A stretch of 64,000 nucleotides of DNA from Arcuatula senhousia (lineage: Eukaryota > Mollusca > Bivalvia > Mytilida > Mytilidae). The notes under the pieces are model-generated. The model made no database searches, had not been told where the DNA came from, and was given only the letters and a program-made list of their open reading frames with translations. Of this stretch, positions 22,801-37,800 are shown piece after piece. Position numbers and translations under genes: made by a program. Each line of letters starts with the position of its first letter. Position 1 is the stretch's first letter. The stretch covers positions 16,548-80,547 of the forward strand of contig CAXARO010001026.1 in the NCBI GenBank assembly GCA_963971305.1, given 5' to 3'.

Positions 22801-25800
22801 GGGTCAGGTGAGCTAAAAATGCAAGCCATGTTGTTTTTTTTTTAGGTAAGAAAATCTGTAACACTTAATTAAAACGAAGGATCTTGTCAAAGTCTCTAAT
22901 GCTGAAAAATCTTACTCAGCAATAGAGTCTATTTGCATGCATGTGTGATTTTTCTTTTTTAGGTTTCTACTTGGAAGTCAAGGACTTCCAAAGTATAGAA
23001 ATGATTTCGGAGAAATCCATCCTCATTTTTTCCCTTAACCGTGTCATAACCTATTCTATTGTGCATTCTCTCTCCAGTAGAAGTGTGTTTATTTTTTTCG
23101 TCAACGAGCTTTCTTATCTATTTTAGTATAACCCCTGATTATTACTTGATTTGTTTATTTATTTCGTTTTAAATGATAAATACTTTTCATAACCTTTTTA
23201 AAAAATACATTTTGTGTATCACATGACCTTAGTCACCTTTGCCATGGGGAAATATATTTTAGCGGAAATATACAAATTATAGAAATTAAAACCACTAATG
23301 CTTTAAATAAAAGCTGAGATAATTAAACTAATGATTTTCTCAGATAAAAGTTACCGAAAAATACATGTAGTTATTTCGATTTCATATCGTTGTAGGAAAG
23401 CATGGTTCATACATAAATAAAGATAAATTTAAATTCAGTAATTGCCTTCTTCTGTCGAAAAAGTTATAAAGCACAACACAAATCCCTTGCCTTTGTTCAA
23501 ATGTGACTTCCAAGTACACGGTACCAACAGTACTTTGATTTATAACAGTTGTACGTTAACTCAAAGTAAATAAGGAAAAGCAAATTTCTAAAAAGCTGAT
23601 TTGTGAATATTATAGGAATAAGTGCCATGCAACCTGTGTTCACTCAATGGTCCACAGCAATGTAAGACAGAAAAATAACAACTTATCAAGGCCAGATAAA
23701 TCTGTTCATAGGGTAAAAAAGGCTTATCAAGAATGCTGAAATTCACGCAAAACCTATTTACACAATCTTATCATAGTACAAAGGCTTTTATATATTTTTT
23801 CAAAAGTGATTTTATCAATTCGAAAATACTCAATTTGAGGAAAAACTCAAAACTAACCTCAACATATGCTGTGTAGAAGGGGAAAAGAGTTGGTGGCTGG
23901 AAATATTTCTGATCCATTCCAAAACGTCTAAAACCTGCTAAATCAGATTGCGCCTGAACTACATACTGTTAAAAATAAAATAGGTGAGTAAACTATTATT
24001 ATGAAAAAACAGAATTGTTCCCCTAAAATTGAGAAACATTAAAAAAATGTAAAGAAGAGCATGGCTAAAGGTACTCTGCCAGTAAAAACCTGTGATCTTG
24101 ATCTTTCACCTAAAAAATCAATCAACTTGTACCTCATGAGCTTAAGCGTGTAAGTTTCATGTAGTTCTATCAAGGCATTCAAAAGTTACACTTCTGTAAC
24201 CAACACAGATCTAGATGAATGACAGAAAGCTGAAATCCCAAAAAGGCAGTTGACAATAAATTTTCTTTTAAACCTTTAAGTTCTTACACAAGCTACAACT
24301 GATAGTTGGACTTTTATAAAATTGATTTTTAGAGTGAGTTGTTTTGTGCTATGCATAATTTGTATAAGATTATCAATAGTGGGAAGGTTGGACAAAAAAA
24401 AAAACTAGTTTAACTCTGCCACATTTTATATGTGCCTGTCCTAAGCCAGGTCTCCTTGTTAAAGCTTTAGTTTGTCCCAGTCATCTTTTGTTTATTGTTT
24501 TATTTATTGTTCTATGTCCGGAAACGGATCTTTCGTTGATAATTTTGGGGATTGATTTTGAATCTTATCTATTGTAATTCTAGTCTTGGGCAAATGCAAG
24601 AGGAAGAGCAGCGAGCTCTGATCATGTTGAAGACTACTGGCTGTTTTCCATTGGGATTTTTTAAATTGCAATTTCTTAATGTTGGTTTTATCTCATACAT
24701 TTATTCCACATCTCTTTGTCATCTAAAAATGCAATATTACCTGAAGGTGATGTCCAGGTATTGTTTCATGTAGGGCTAATGCTTCATAACCAAATGTAGG
24801 CCTGAAAATAAAAGATCCTTCTACTGTCAATATTGTGAAACTAAGTCATATGATGTATATGATTTTGCTATTTATAAGGCTAACATAGCCATGGAAAGGA
24901 GCAGAGGTAGGGGTATCGGAATGTCAAAAGTCCGAAAGGGCAGAGACAAAACCAGTAAACACCAACAAGAATGGGACAAAAACAGACAACATGTAAAACA
25001 TGGAAACACAAAAATAACTGAATATCAGTTTGACCAGAGGTCGCCTAGGGTATTCGCAAGCCTGGTCGTCAGACTTGTCTGACACGATTTACCATGAAAT
25101 TTGGAATATTTTTGTCGCTGAAATTTCCAATTTCTAAATTCAAAATTGTTTAAAACACCAGGTTTCTTTCCTTGTAATGCACATGGTCGATATCCTGGGT
25201 GCTGGATTTGGCTTCCTATTTTGGACGTTTTGGTTTTGAGTACTTTTCGTTTTCAACAGTTTGGGAATTTGACCTTCCAATGTTTTGATTAAAATGCTAC
25301 TGATGAGAGGTTACTCCTTGAAATATCGATATATAGCATATCCAAATTAGCCTCTTATACCTGCGTTTTGGTATTTGTAATCAATCAACAAAGCAAACTC
25401 CAGTCAAAACAAGAGTGAACTCAGGGGCTCCGGAATAATAGACCAAGATAGACATGGCAATCAAAATTTTTGGCTTAGCTTTAATTGCTACTTCCTGAAA
25501 TATTTCTGTGCTTAATATTTTACAGTTAGGAGAATATTTTCAAAACCTTAACATGTTACCGGTAGTCCTGTATGTAATTAAAAAAAAAACAAAAAAAAAA
25601 CAATTTCTTTGAACAAAAGTTTAAAGAAAATCATTTTTAAATGTCAATAAGATTATATGAGCAAGATCTTTTTACCAGGTTGGTAGGTTAAGGGGTAACA
25701 AGCATTTTCTAAATTTAATCTTTTATTGACATTAGTTATAAAATTCCACCTTATATAAAAATGCTGTAATCTGATTGGACAACAGCCAGTGTATTTTTCC

Positions 25801-28800
25801 GATATTTTTCAAGTTTTCTTCTTCAAACGCCAGCGGGGTATTTGTCATGGCAAATACCCCGGCCCATGACAAATACCACGGTAATTGGAAAATAACCTAT
25901 TCTAAAAATAGCGCTGCGTGACATTTGTGCGAGTAATTTTCAAGCATCATATAAATTTGAGTTTGTATCTTATATTATATACATACATAAAACAACGCTA
26001 GGATTTAAAGAAACAAAAACGATATTTGGTGGAATCAAACGAATATATCATGTTGGAGAGGGGTATTTGCCAAAAATACTGGTTTCGAGTTCGTCGAATT
26101 TTACTCGCCTTCAGCTCGTACAATTTGTCTCCTCTCAACCAGTATTTTAGGCAAATACCCCTCTCCAACAAGATATATTTGTTTACTATTATTATTAAAA
26201 AAACAACTCACATTTCCTTTGGATGAAACACATTCACATAGAATGTTGCTGTACCTAAATTGTAATAGTGAGCCCCATCAAAAGGTAAAGGCTGAACCCT
26301 ACAAAAACAATAAAATAAATTAATATAAATGTTTACTTTTCATTTTTCCCCAACTATGTGTAATTCTTATTCTGCAATTTTGATAATAAGACAATATTTC
26401 AATTATTTTAATGTTAACCAAAATTTAAGTGAATAGTTACATGGTATTGTAGGTCAAATGTTCCAATTCCACCCTTAAGTCACATAATGTTTTTTTTTTT
26501 CACTACAGTCCTAGAATCTATGCAGGTTTTAATGTTGCTAAAGTTTTCAACAAGAGCAGATGGAGAAATTTTGCTATTTAGAGGAGGACAGGCTCTTCGC
26601 ACTTCAAAAACCTTTACATTATTAAACCAATAAGCATTTTTTAAGGCAAGGCAAGGTGCCTTGGGCCCTGTGGAAGATTGGGTCTTGTTGATTTAAAAAT
26701 TGTGCAGTTTTTTTTAGGCAAGGCAAGGTGCCTTCGGCCCTGTGGAAGATTGGGTCTTGTTGTTTGTTTTAAAATCGTGCAGTTTGGCTATGATTTTCCA
26801 TGAAACTATTCAAAGATGACTAATGCATCTAATTTGTTTCATCGATGAATGTATATAAATATATAACAACACGAAGAAAAGAAAAGTGGCCACACTGCAA
26901 AAAGCAGTTTTTACCCTTAATATAATTTATAACCGGCCCCCAATGGGCCTGCTACTGTTAGACATGACGTAAGAGTTTAGGTTTGTTAGCTATGGTATTT
27001 GGTCTTGTATTACCTATGTGTTTTTAAGAGACATCAATACTCATACTCGAAACCTCAACAACTTTTTAATACAATGCCATGGTATTTAAAAGATATCTTA
27101 AATTTCCAAAACCATGTATAATGCTTTTTGGTCAAGACATTAACCCTGCAATTATAAGTAAGACTTTGCATAAAAAAATTCTGTTCAATAACTCACTGTA
27201 CAGGTACATTTGGTATATCTTTAAAAATTGTTGGCAATTTAGGTTCAATATCCTCTTCAACAATTTCTTTGAATTTTTCAACTATTGCCTACGTAAAAAA
27301 AAAAAAATACATGTCATTTTTTTTTCAGAATGATTTTGTTCTGTTCTTTATAGATTTTTCTTCGAACTTAAAAAATCTGTCAAAGTAAAAAAATGGCTGA
27401 ATTTGGTTTAACAGGAAATAGGTGAGCAACAGACCTGAAATCATATCCCATATAATGGAACCCCATCTTGAAGCTGTATACCAAATGTCAAGTGGCTGTG
27501 ATTTGTAGTTGCTGAGAGAACTGTTAAAAAAAATTCTTCCCCACCTGCCCACCATTTTGATCCATTTTATAACCTGGATTTTCATTTCATGAAATCATGC
27601 CAAAAATTGTGGTGTTATGCATGGTATGAACTGAAATAAGAATAAATGCTTTACCAATTTTTCAAACAATTTACCATCTATAGTCAGTGGCAGCTTTATT
27701 TTTTAGCTCCAAAATATTACCTAACAAGAGGCTCCCAGGAGCCTGAATCGCTCACCTGGTCTTGATGTTGACCCTATACTTTTGTAGAGCTAAATGAGCT
27801 GAACATTTAAGCAAGCAACAGCTTTTCTCTACCTGCAATAGTTTTCATTCTATAGGCCAAAAACACCATTTTCACCTATAAGGGGCCATAACCCCTATAA
27901 GGAGTCATCTGACAACTTCGACCCTATGGAGACTTTTGTAGAGCTAAATGAGCTGAACATTTAAGCAAGCAACAGCTAATCTCTATCTGCAATAGTTTTC
28001 ATTCTGTAGGCCAAAAACATGAAAAATCGCTTTTTTCAGAGGCCGTAACCCCTATATGGGGTCACCTGACAACTTCGACCCTATGGAGAATTTTGTAGAG
28101 CTAATTGAGCTGAACATTTAAGCAAGCAACAGCTAATCTCTATCTGCAATAATTTTCATTCTGTAGGCCAAAAACATGAAAAATCGCTATTTTTCAGGGG
28201 CCGTAACCCCTATAAGGGGTCATCTGACAACTTCGACCCTATGGAGAATTTTGTAGAGCTAAATGAGCTAACCATTTAAGCAAGCAACAGCTAATCTTAA
28301 TGTGCAACAGTTTTCATTCTGTAGGCCAAAAACAAGAAAAAACACTATTTTTCAGGGGCCGTAACCCCTATAAGGGGTTGTCTGACAACTTCGACCCTAT
28401 GGAGACTTTCGTAGAGCTAAATGAGCTGAACATTTAAGCAAGCAACAGCTAATCTTCTATCTGCAATGGTTTTCATTCTGTAGGCCAAAAACATGAAAAA
28501 TCTTTATTTTTCAGGGGCCATAACCCCTATAGGGGGTCATCTGACAACTTCGACCCTATGGAGACTTTTGTAGAGCTAAATGAGCTGAACATTTATGCAA
28601 GCAACAGCTAATCTCTATCTGCAATAGTTTTCATTTTGTAGGACAAAAACATGAAAAATCGCTGTTTTTCAGGGGCCGTAATCCCTATAAGGGGTCATCT
28701 GACAACTTCGACCCTATGGAGAATTTTGTAAAACTAAATGAGCTGAACATTTAAGCAAGCAACAGCTAATCTCTATATGCAATAGTTTTCATTCTGTAGG

Positions 28801-31800
28801 CCAAAAACATGAAAAATCGCTATTTTTCAGGGGCCGTAACCCCTATAAGGAGTCATCTGACAACTTCGACCCTATGGAAAATTTTGTAGAGCTAAATGAG
28901 CTGAATATTTAAGCAAGCAACAGCTAATCTCTATCTGCAATAGTTTTCATTCTGTAGGACAAAAACATGAAAAATGGTTATTTTTCACCTTTAAGAGGCC
29001 GTAACCCCTATAAGGGGTCATCTGACAACTTCGACCCTATGGAGACTTTTGTAGAGCTAAATGAGCTGAACATTTAAGCAAGCAACAGCTAATCTCTATC
29101 TGCAATAGTTTTCATTCTGTAGGCCAAAAACATGAAAAAATGCTATTTTTCACCTTCAAGGGGCCGTAACCCCTATAAGGGGTCATCTGACAACTTTGAC
29201 CAAATGGAGACTTTTGTAGAGCTTTTGATGCTGAATCAGTAACGTGGCCTCAGATTTCCTCTATCTCTTATACTTTTGGATTTATAAGCCAAAAACAGTA
29301 GTCTGACCCCCCTAGTCTATTTTTAGTAACGGTGGCCATGTTTTTTAACGGATCAAAAATCAAAACACAAGTTTGGTGCAGGACACCCTAAGGATCATTC
29401 ATACCAAGTTTCATTAAATTCTGTTTGGTAGTTTCAGAGGAGAAGAATTTTGAAAAATTGTTAACAGACGACGACGACAGACGACAACAGACGACGACGA
29501 CGACGGACGCCAAGTGATGGTAATAGCTCACTTGGACCTTCGGTCCAGGTGAGCTAAAAAGGCCCTTAAAAAACAAAAGCATGGCTCAAGGTCACCAGCC
29601 TGTCAAAACTTATGACCTTGACATTTGATCCAGAAATCAAAAGGACTCTTCCCTACCCCATCATACTTAATTTGTGTAAGTGTTAAAAAATCCTATCAAA
29701 GTGTTCAAAAGTTATGCTGCTTGAAAATTAAGCTTTTCACATGTGACTTTGACCTTTTAACCCCAATATCCATTGGCCTCTTCCATACCTCATAATACAT
29801 GTTAGTTCAACAAGAAATTCTATCAAGGTTTTCAAAAGTTATGATCCAGAAACCATTCAAGACAGACAGACCTTATACCAAGTTCTTATACTCTCCCACT
29901 TTCACAGAAAGGCCTTTTTTAATAACAAGAAGCTCCCAGGAGACTAAATTGCTCACCTTGTCTTGATGTCAACCTTTGAAGAGCTTTGTAGAGCTAAATT
30001 AGCTGAATATTTTAAGTGATTAAACCTACCTCTGATGACAAAAAGAACTTTGGATCCCTCTCGAGGGCAATGAAAGCTTCTTTGAAACTGCCAGGAATCC
30101 CCAACTTTGTAAATATCTACAAAAGATCCAACAAAGAATTCTATGAGCAAGCTTACAAAATGATACCCCTGCTTCATATATGAACTCTGTATTGTAAAAC
30201 AGCAAGTCTATTAACTTCCCTGAATGACATTTCAAAGCAATGAAATGAACTTCATCATGTTCATTCAAGTAAAGTTTCATCTAAATCCACCAAGTGGTTT
30301 TGAAGGCTGCTGGCGGTTGTCCATTGTGGTTTTTCTGAATTGCCATTGATTGTGGGCTGTGTCTGTACACTTATTCCACATCTCATTATTTTTTATTACT
30401 ATGTTTAGCAGATGTTGCACTGTCAATATATATGGATGATCTCATTTATATTTCATCAAGAAACTTAGCATGAACTGTTTTCTTTCACAAACCAACACAT
30501 CTGACCTTTTCATTATGTCTAATATGTAATTGATTAGAATGTTAATGTCCTACACTAAACTGATACTGTGGTTTCATTATTATTTGTGAGGTATCAATTT
30601 TCGTGGTTACCGTGGATAGCTTTGAACCACGAAATTTGATATCTCACGAAAAGGAAATTTAACATTGGTGTGTATGCTGCAGACTAATGAACCACGAATT
30701 TAAGCATCCACGAACTATCAACCCATGAAAATTGGTACCCACGAAAATAAATGAATCCACAGTAGTTGAAACATGACAGACAGTTTTTAAACAAACATGA
30801 ACTGCTTACTCTTTCATAGCACTCGAGTTCACTTATGTTTGACATGAGTTCATGTGCTGATTGCAGTTAGGTGGTATTGTTCGAGTTGCCATTTTAGGTA
30901 ATGTTGACTTGTACGATTTTTTTGGTCAGGCTTGACTTATGAGTTTTTGTTGTTGTAAAGTTTCGCATTTTGACTAGCTTGTCTTTTCTGTCTACTGAAA
31001 TTTTGTCTTCTCTGACTTTCCATATTTAATACTCTTTTGCATCATCCACTAACCTTTTTAATTTCTTGAGTTATCCTCTCAACCTCCTCTAGTCCTATCC
31101 TATGGATCTCTTCTGGTGTTATGTTCAGTGAGGTGTGCCACTTGAGGCAGGCTTTGTAGTATTCTGACCCATTATCCCAACCATCGACTCCAAGACTTGT
31201 TCTGGTATGCTTGAGGTAAGTCTAAAAGAATATACTTTAGAGTTGCTAATTACATAGAATAGAGTAGCAATTCCTATATGATTAAGCTATAGGCAAATTA
31301 TTAAGAGATTGCAGCATGGAGGTGACCAGAAAAATGTAACAACAAGATTACACAAAATCTTAAAAGTAACGGAAAGTGGATGAGCCACAGGCATATAATT
31401 TTCATGAAAATCAAATAGGACAAAGCTACATGTCAAATGTCAACCGGCTGCAGCAGATAATTGGTAAGAAAATGCAATAGAAATTTTGTATATAATTATA
31501 TATGTCCATTTTACATAGAATCTTAACTTAGCATTCATTATTTTGTGTTTCCATGTTTTACATGTTGTGTTTTTGTCCCGTTCTTGTTGGTGTTTACTGG
31601 TTTTGTCTCTGCACTTTCGGACTTTTGACATTCGGATACCCCATTGGTACCTCTGCTTCTTGCTTCATTCAGTTAACAAACAGGAAAAGATACCTTTTCT
31701 GCCATAAAACTGCTTTACACCAAATAGCATCGTAAAAAAGCTGCATGCCAAATGTGAAGGGGATGGGGCATGTAGTTGCCAAGAAAACTGGGATTAAAAA

Positions 31801-34800
31801 CTGCCTTAAAACCACAGATGTTGTGCTAAAGTGACTCCTATATACTTATCTGCAACAAGTTTAATGTGATATGATAACCAATGCTTTCACAAGACTTTTT
31901 AATTGAAAATATTATAAAATATCATATTACATGTGTCCATATGTAAAATCTATGAATGGTTTTTCAAAATCAACATGTATACAACTTGTTTATTTCCTCT
32001 CTAGACAAGTTTTTATATCTAAGCCATGTACCAAGTCCCAAGTCAAACAATAATTTAATATTCTTGAAAGTCTAGTAACATAGTAAATTTTGAAAAGTTA
32101 AAATAACCCTTAATATGATGTAAATTGAACAAAAATGTTCTAGTATGTAAGATTAAAAAATTCCAAGTTTGATTGAATTTGCTCAAAGAACGAATTTATT
32201 TGGTACGTACAACCTACCCTTAAACTAAATAGGGAGATGGATGTCACCTGCATCTTAAAATATTTTTATACAGTAAAAAAAAAGAGTTATGAATCAAATT
32301 GCTTTACACTATATAGTACTATAGGACGAAGCTTCATGCCAAATATCAAGAGGTTGAGACATATAGTTTCCTAGAAAACTGCAACAGAAAGGAGAAGGTT
32401 CACAAACTGTATTTTTTGGCCCTGAATCAGGTCATATTTTCCAAATCATTTTTCAGATAAGACTATGGTGGCTAATTCATCTAGAATAATTTCTTGTTAC
32501 AAAACAAAACTAACTTTAAAGTTTTCTGCAATAATGACATTGTAGTGACGTCATATTGTGACACTAAAATTGAAAAGATGCTAATTTATGCAGAAATTCA
32601 CCATTTTCCACTTAGTTTTTTGTGAAAATGACATTGGCGCCACCCCTCGCCCATAAATATTTTTGCTGAAATTTTACAAACATATTATTTTCTGTATGTT
32701 TAAACAAAAATTTCTATGGGCGAGGGGTGGCGCAACATAGAAAAATACATTATTGTGATTGAAAAACTGATTGTTTTTGGCCTAAAAGTGAAAAATTGCT
32801 TTTTGAGACTATTTTTGAAGCATCAGGTTGCAACTAAAGTGACCAATACACCAAAAACAAATCATTTCTCATTTAGCAGTGCTATCCAGCTATAAATACC
32901 CCAATTTACGAGTAAAACAAACCAATTTTGATATTTGCGTATTTACAGGGCCAAATGTGGAGATTTGTGGCTCTGGTCCTTTTTGTGATGCCATGTACAG
33001 AGCCACAGAGGCAGGATGCCGCAAATGACAGATAGTGCCCAAGTAACTGCTATCTGTCACTTTGCACCACATTGCAGGCGACATAATGACATGAAAATCA
33101 ACTGACCTCATTTATGAAATTTTTATGGCATTTTAATGCATCCATGTATTTCTTAATTGCAGACTTGGCTTTCTTCCTAAGAAAAACTCTGTAAAAGAAA
33201 GGAGTATGTTGCCTAATTTTTCTTCAATATTGATATTGTATACAGGTAGAATAATACAAATACACATTTTCATAACATTTTTTTTTCAAAACCTTTTTTT
33301 TTAACATTTTCAAATGAGGTAATTGAATGCAACAAAATATTTAGTTTAAACATATTTATTTATCCTGGATTGAGAAACAAGCTTAATGCTTCTATAAATC
33401 CCTCTCCAGCTAGCAGTTTGTGAGTGTAGCCTTTGTAGACTGCCCCCATTGAGCCTACTCTTATTGAACTCTACAAAGGGGTCTTTAACATGCACAGGGT
33501 ATTGCTCTCCCCAAACTCTGGACAACCTTTTATCGTCCCTTCCGAAGGACTAGCATCGTTTCTTGAGACCATCCTCCTAAATGGTGTCAAGAGAGAGTCA
33601 GAAAATCAGTTCATTAAATTTTCATAAAATATTTTGAAAAATTTTCCATATCCTCTGCCTTTATCCATTAAAATGCATGGGAATTAATTTACCCATTGAC
33701 CCCCTATTTTCTTTTAGTTATTTCTAATATCATGTCTTAATAATTACATACAACAAATTTCAGTAAGGTTTAATTTTTTCTTGGCTTTGATAGGTCAAAA
33801 ACTGTTTTAATGTTATTCCAAAGAAAAATCCAGAGGATTCGGATTTCCCGTCAATTTTTTAAAACCTTATATCTCTATAATGCTACTCAGCTGTTTTTTG
33901 TGTGTTGTATGAGGTCTTTTTCATTTTGATACTTGTTTTGTTTTGTCTTTGTCCTTTAAGACTTTTAACAATCTAATGCCTAATTGGTACATCTGTGTTT
34001 CCTTTTGCTTAAACACACAAAATGTCAAAGATGAAAGAACATACTTCTCCTGTTCTGTTATTCCTGTGGCTTTGTCTAGATCATCTTTGAAAGGTGCATA
34101 AAATGGTATGTCTTTAGGGCGTTTCTTAAGAAGATTTGCTATTTCCTCTGGCACAGATGCCTAAAAAAGATGTAAATGTACTATAAACTAACTAATGTTT
34201 GCAAGCAATTTATTTTGTGGAATTTTGTGATAAAAAGAAATTCACCAAAATAAATCCTTGCAAATAATTCTTTATTCATAGTTAAATAGTAGTTATAAAA
34301 AAGATCTGTGAAAATGAATAGCTGTGGAATACTCTCATCCTTTAAATCATGAAATTAAGTAGCCGCAACAAGTGTATTGGATTACAGTATTTTTTCCACT
34401 TTTTTGAAAAGATTGCAAATACATATTAATGCAAATTCTTAAATATGTTTTTAAACATTTTTCAGTTACTTTAATGTTAATTTTTATTTTCTCTCTAATA
34501 AGGGTAAAATGTCAGGTTCTTTGTTCAGTATTTTTACTACATTGTAATTTGTTATTGTAAAACTGATTCTATAATAGTAAATAATGAGATGTGGAATAAG
34601 TGTACGCGACACAGCCCACAAATAAACGGCAATTTAGAAAAACCACAATGGACAACCGCCAGCAGCCTTATAAACTTACAATGGAGACTTTGTGATATGT
34701 GTGATTTACTTCTATGGCTTTTCTTAATCTTTCCTCAATATCTTTTATCTGCAATAAAAAATAGGAAATAAAAACATAATGTATGATTTTTTACTAAAAA

Positions 34801-37800
34801 ATGAGAATGCTGACAGAAACTATCTAGGTTTACATTCATGTAAGAAACCATTTACTTTGTTTATTTGTAAATAATCAGTGCAGCAAAATTCTAAAAGGTT
34901 ATTTATTTGTTTGATTTTTTGATATCTAACATATAATAGAAAACTATAACCATAGCTTATAGGATCAGCGCAATAAATGTTTTAGAAAATGTACAGAACC
35001 TTTAGTTTAAAGATATAAAACATCCAAATGTGAAATGATCTATGATACTTTTAAGGTGGGACAATACCAAATGACATATATCAAGATTTTATTGAAAATT
35101 GGTAGACTTATAGTTCTTAGTGATATGCATCCATGTATGAAATAAAAAATCATAGTCACTGACCTGGTTTTTTAAATAAATGCATTTGAAAACTGCAATT
35201 TTGGCGGGAAATTAACAAAGACATATAGGAAAAACACAGCTTTAACACCATTTATTTTAACTTTTTGTGCACAAAAATGGACTTAGGATACCCAAATTAT
35301 GACCAAAAACTAACATTATATTCCTTGGAAAATTTGTGATGCATTGATGTAAAATAAAGTATGTCACAGACTTTTTTAAGATATGATTTCGTAAACATTG
35401 CCTATACGTAAAAAAATGCAGTAGAATCTAACTAAAATTAACGCTGTGTTTCATGACGTTCAGACAAATTTTTCCAGTGTACAGGAAAAGTCTATCGGTA
35501 ATGTCGTTTTTAACGTACTGTCCCACCTTAAGCAGAGTTACAGTATTGTAAGCCATCTGCAAAAAATTTATACACAAAAATGGTAGTTTAACACAATTTC
35601 TAACCTTGATTTGATTCTTTTTTCATTCAATTTGCTTTATCAATAAATACTGAAATAAAATCATGACAGTCATATTGTTTTCATCCATAATGGCTTGTTC
35701 TCTGTTTTGCATTTAATTAAGCAAATGCAGTAAGACTACCAATCTACTCAGCTGGTTAATAACAGTCTTTAAAACAATTCTACCCATAATTAATTATAGT
35801 ATAACTAATGAATGATTACGAATATGAGGAAATATTCAACGAGTGACTGAACAACCCAATAATTCACGAGTGCGCCAAGCGCACGAGTGAATTATAAAGG
35901 TTGTTCGGTCACAAGTTGAATATTTCCCATATTCGGAATCTTGAGTTAGTTATACTATTTATTACGTATAAATTAGATAAATCTTCAGTTAAGGCTTCAT
36001 TTATGGTAAAATTAAGGAAATTTCCGGTTGGACTATTTTCATGTAGGCACAATGATTTCCGACGTCATAGACGGCGTTATATGTAAAGACGAATAACAGT
36101 TATTTAAAATTTCCCGCGTTTTTAGTTATTTCACTGAGTGAGATAAACGATTTCTGTTCGCTCAGAAATCTCGATATTTCACTACTATCTATGTAATAAG
36201 AAGGAATTAATCTATTGGACAATCAAAATATTTGTTTGAACTGGTTTGAAAAAGAATATTAACATTAAATTTTATATCTGTAAATGTACCTTAATACATT
36301 TTGTACAACAACTAACAATTTTAAAGCTGCTGTTTGTTACCTGCTGTGGCATGCTTTCTATTCTTTTGATGAAATTCTCAAAATCTTTCTTAGTTTCTTT
36401 TGGAACCATTTCAGTAAAAGTTGCCAGCTCACAATGAGGTCCTTCCATATAGTTAATTGCATTTAATGCATTATACCTAAATAAAGAATTTATTACATGT
36501 GTTGGTATTCTTCATCGTGATCATGCTTATGTTTTTATTTGATGACTGATGTGAAATTTGCCAGTCAATAAATACTTTATAAAAATATTATGTTATAATT
36601 CATATTTGCATGGTTGCAATTACCTTTTTAAAAATTCATTAATTTTAATATCAAATTTTTGATAAAATTAGTCCAAGACAGAAATAGTCAGATTTCATTT
36701 AACAGGAAGTAGGTGAGCACCAAACCTGAAATCAAATCTCATACGATGGGAAACCATGCTGATGCTGCATACCAATTTCAATTGGCTGTGATAAGTAACT
36801 TGATGAAAAATGCATGTGAAACATGTTTGAAAGTATCTTATTATCTGCATGCCACCCTACAAGCACAGGGACACTTGTTAAAATATCCTACAAACCACAG
36901 ATCCATGAATTACTTTTTTAATTATTGATTAAATGCCACCTTGCCACAGGAGAAAGTAGCTTTATTGGAAATTAGCAGCTTTTCCCATCGATCTCATCTG
37001 TCTGATATTTTTAGTAATATAAGAAAGTCTGTGGTACTAAAAAAATATCAGGTTGGAGCACTTGATTTCTGTGATGCCACGTGATGAAATGTGACATAAT
37101 GTAACATTATTCCACTGAAAAACTTGTTAAATGTGTGTATCTTCAATAAAGGATAAAAAGAATATTATATATGTATTTTATCCCAAAGGTTAACCCAATT
37201 TGAGATGGAAAACTGACCTAAAAACTGTTTGCACTGCTACATTTATAGCTGGTGCATAAAACAAATAAAAGCTTACATTCTCCATTTGTAGCCATCATGA
37301 TAAGTCATCAAGAAGTCTTCAAAGATGTCATAATCAATTAGTTCTTTTGCAGTCAGCTTTGATTTTTGTATCTGTTCAAGATCCTTTAAGTATTTGTCAA
37401 CAACAACCTGCATTTAGAATAATACGTCAGTTTGAAAAGAATAACATCTGGCATCATCATCATTGTAGTTTAAATAAGTTGTTTTAAAATCGCAACAGTA
37501 CACACTACATGTACATTTTAATTTGAAATTAAATTTGCTGTGATGCAAAATTTTTATCATATCTGCAGTTTTCCTTCGAAGCAACCTGTTTTAAAACATA
37601 AAACTTGAACAGAATTAAGGTTGGTTTACAGGTTATTTTTATTTTGTTGGGGTTTCATTGTGACATAACACATAAATGAGATCGACAGTGCAACCCCTTG
37701 TTTCTTTTTATTTACTTAAACAAATTGATATGGACCAAATTTTCTTTCATTAAGTAGTAATATTTTCTTCTCAAGTTTTCTTTTACCATTAATATACCTT

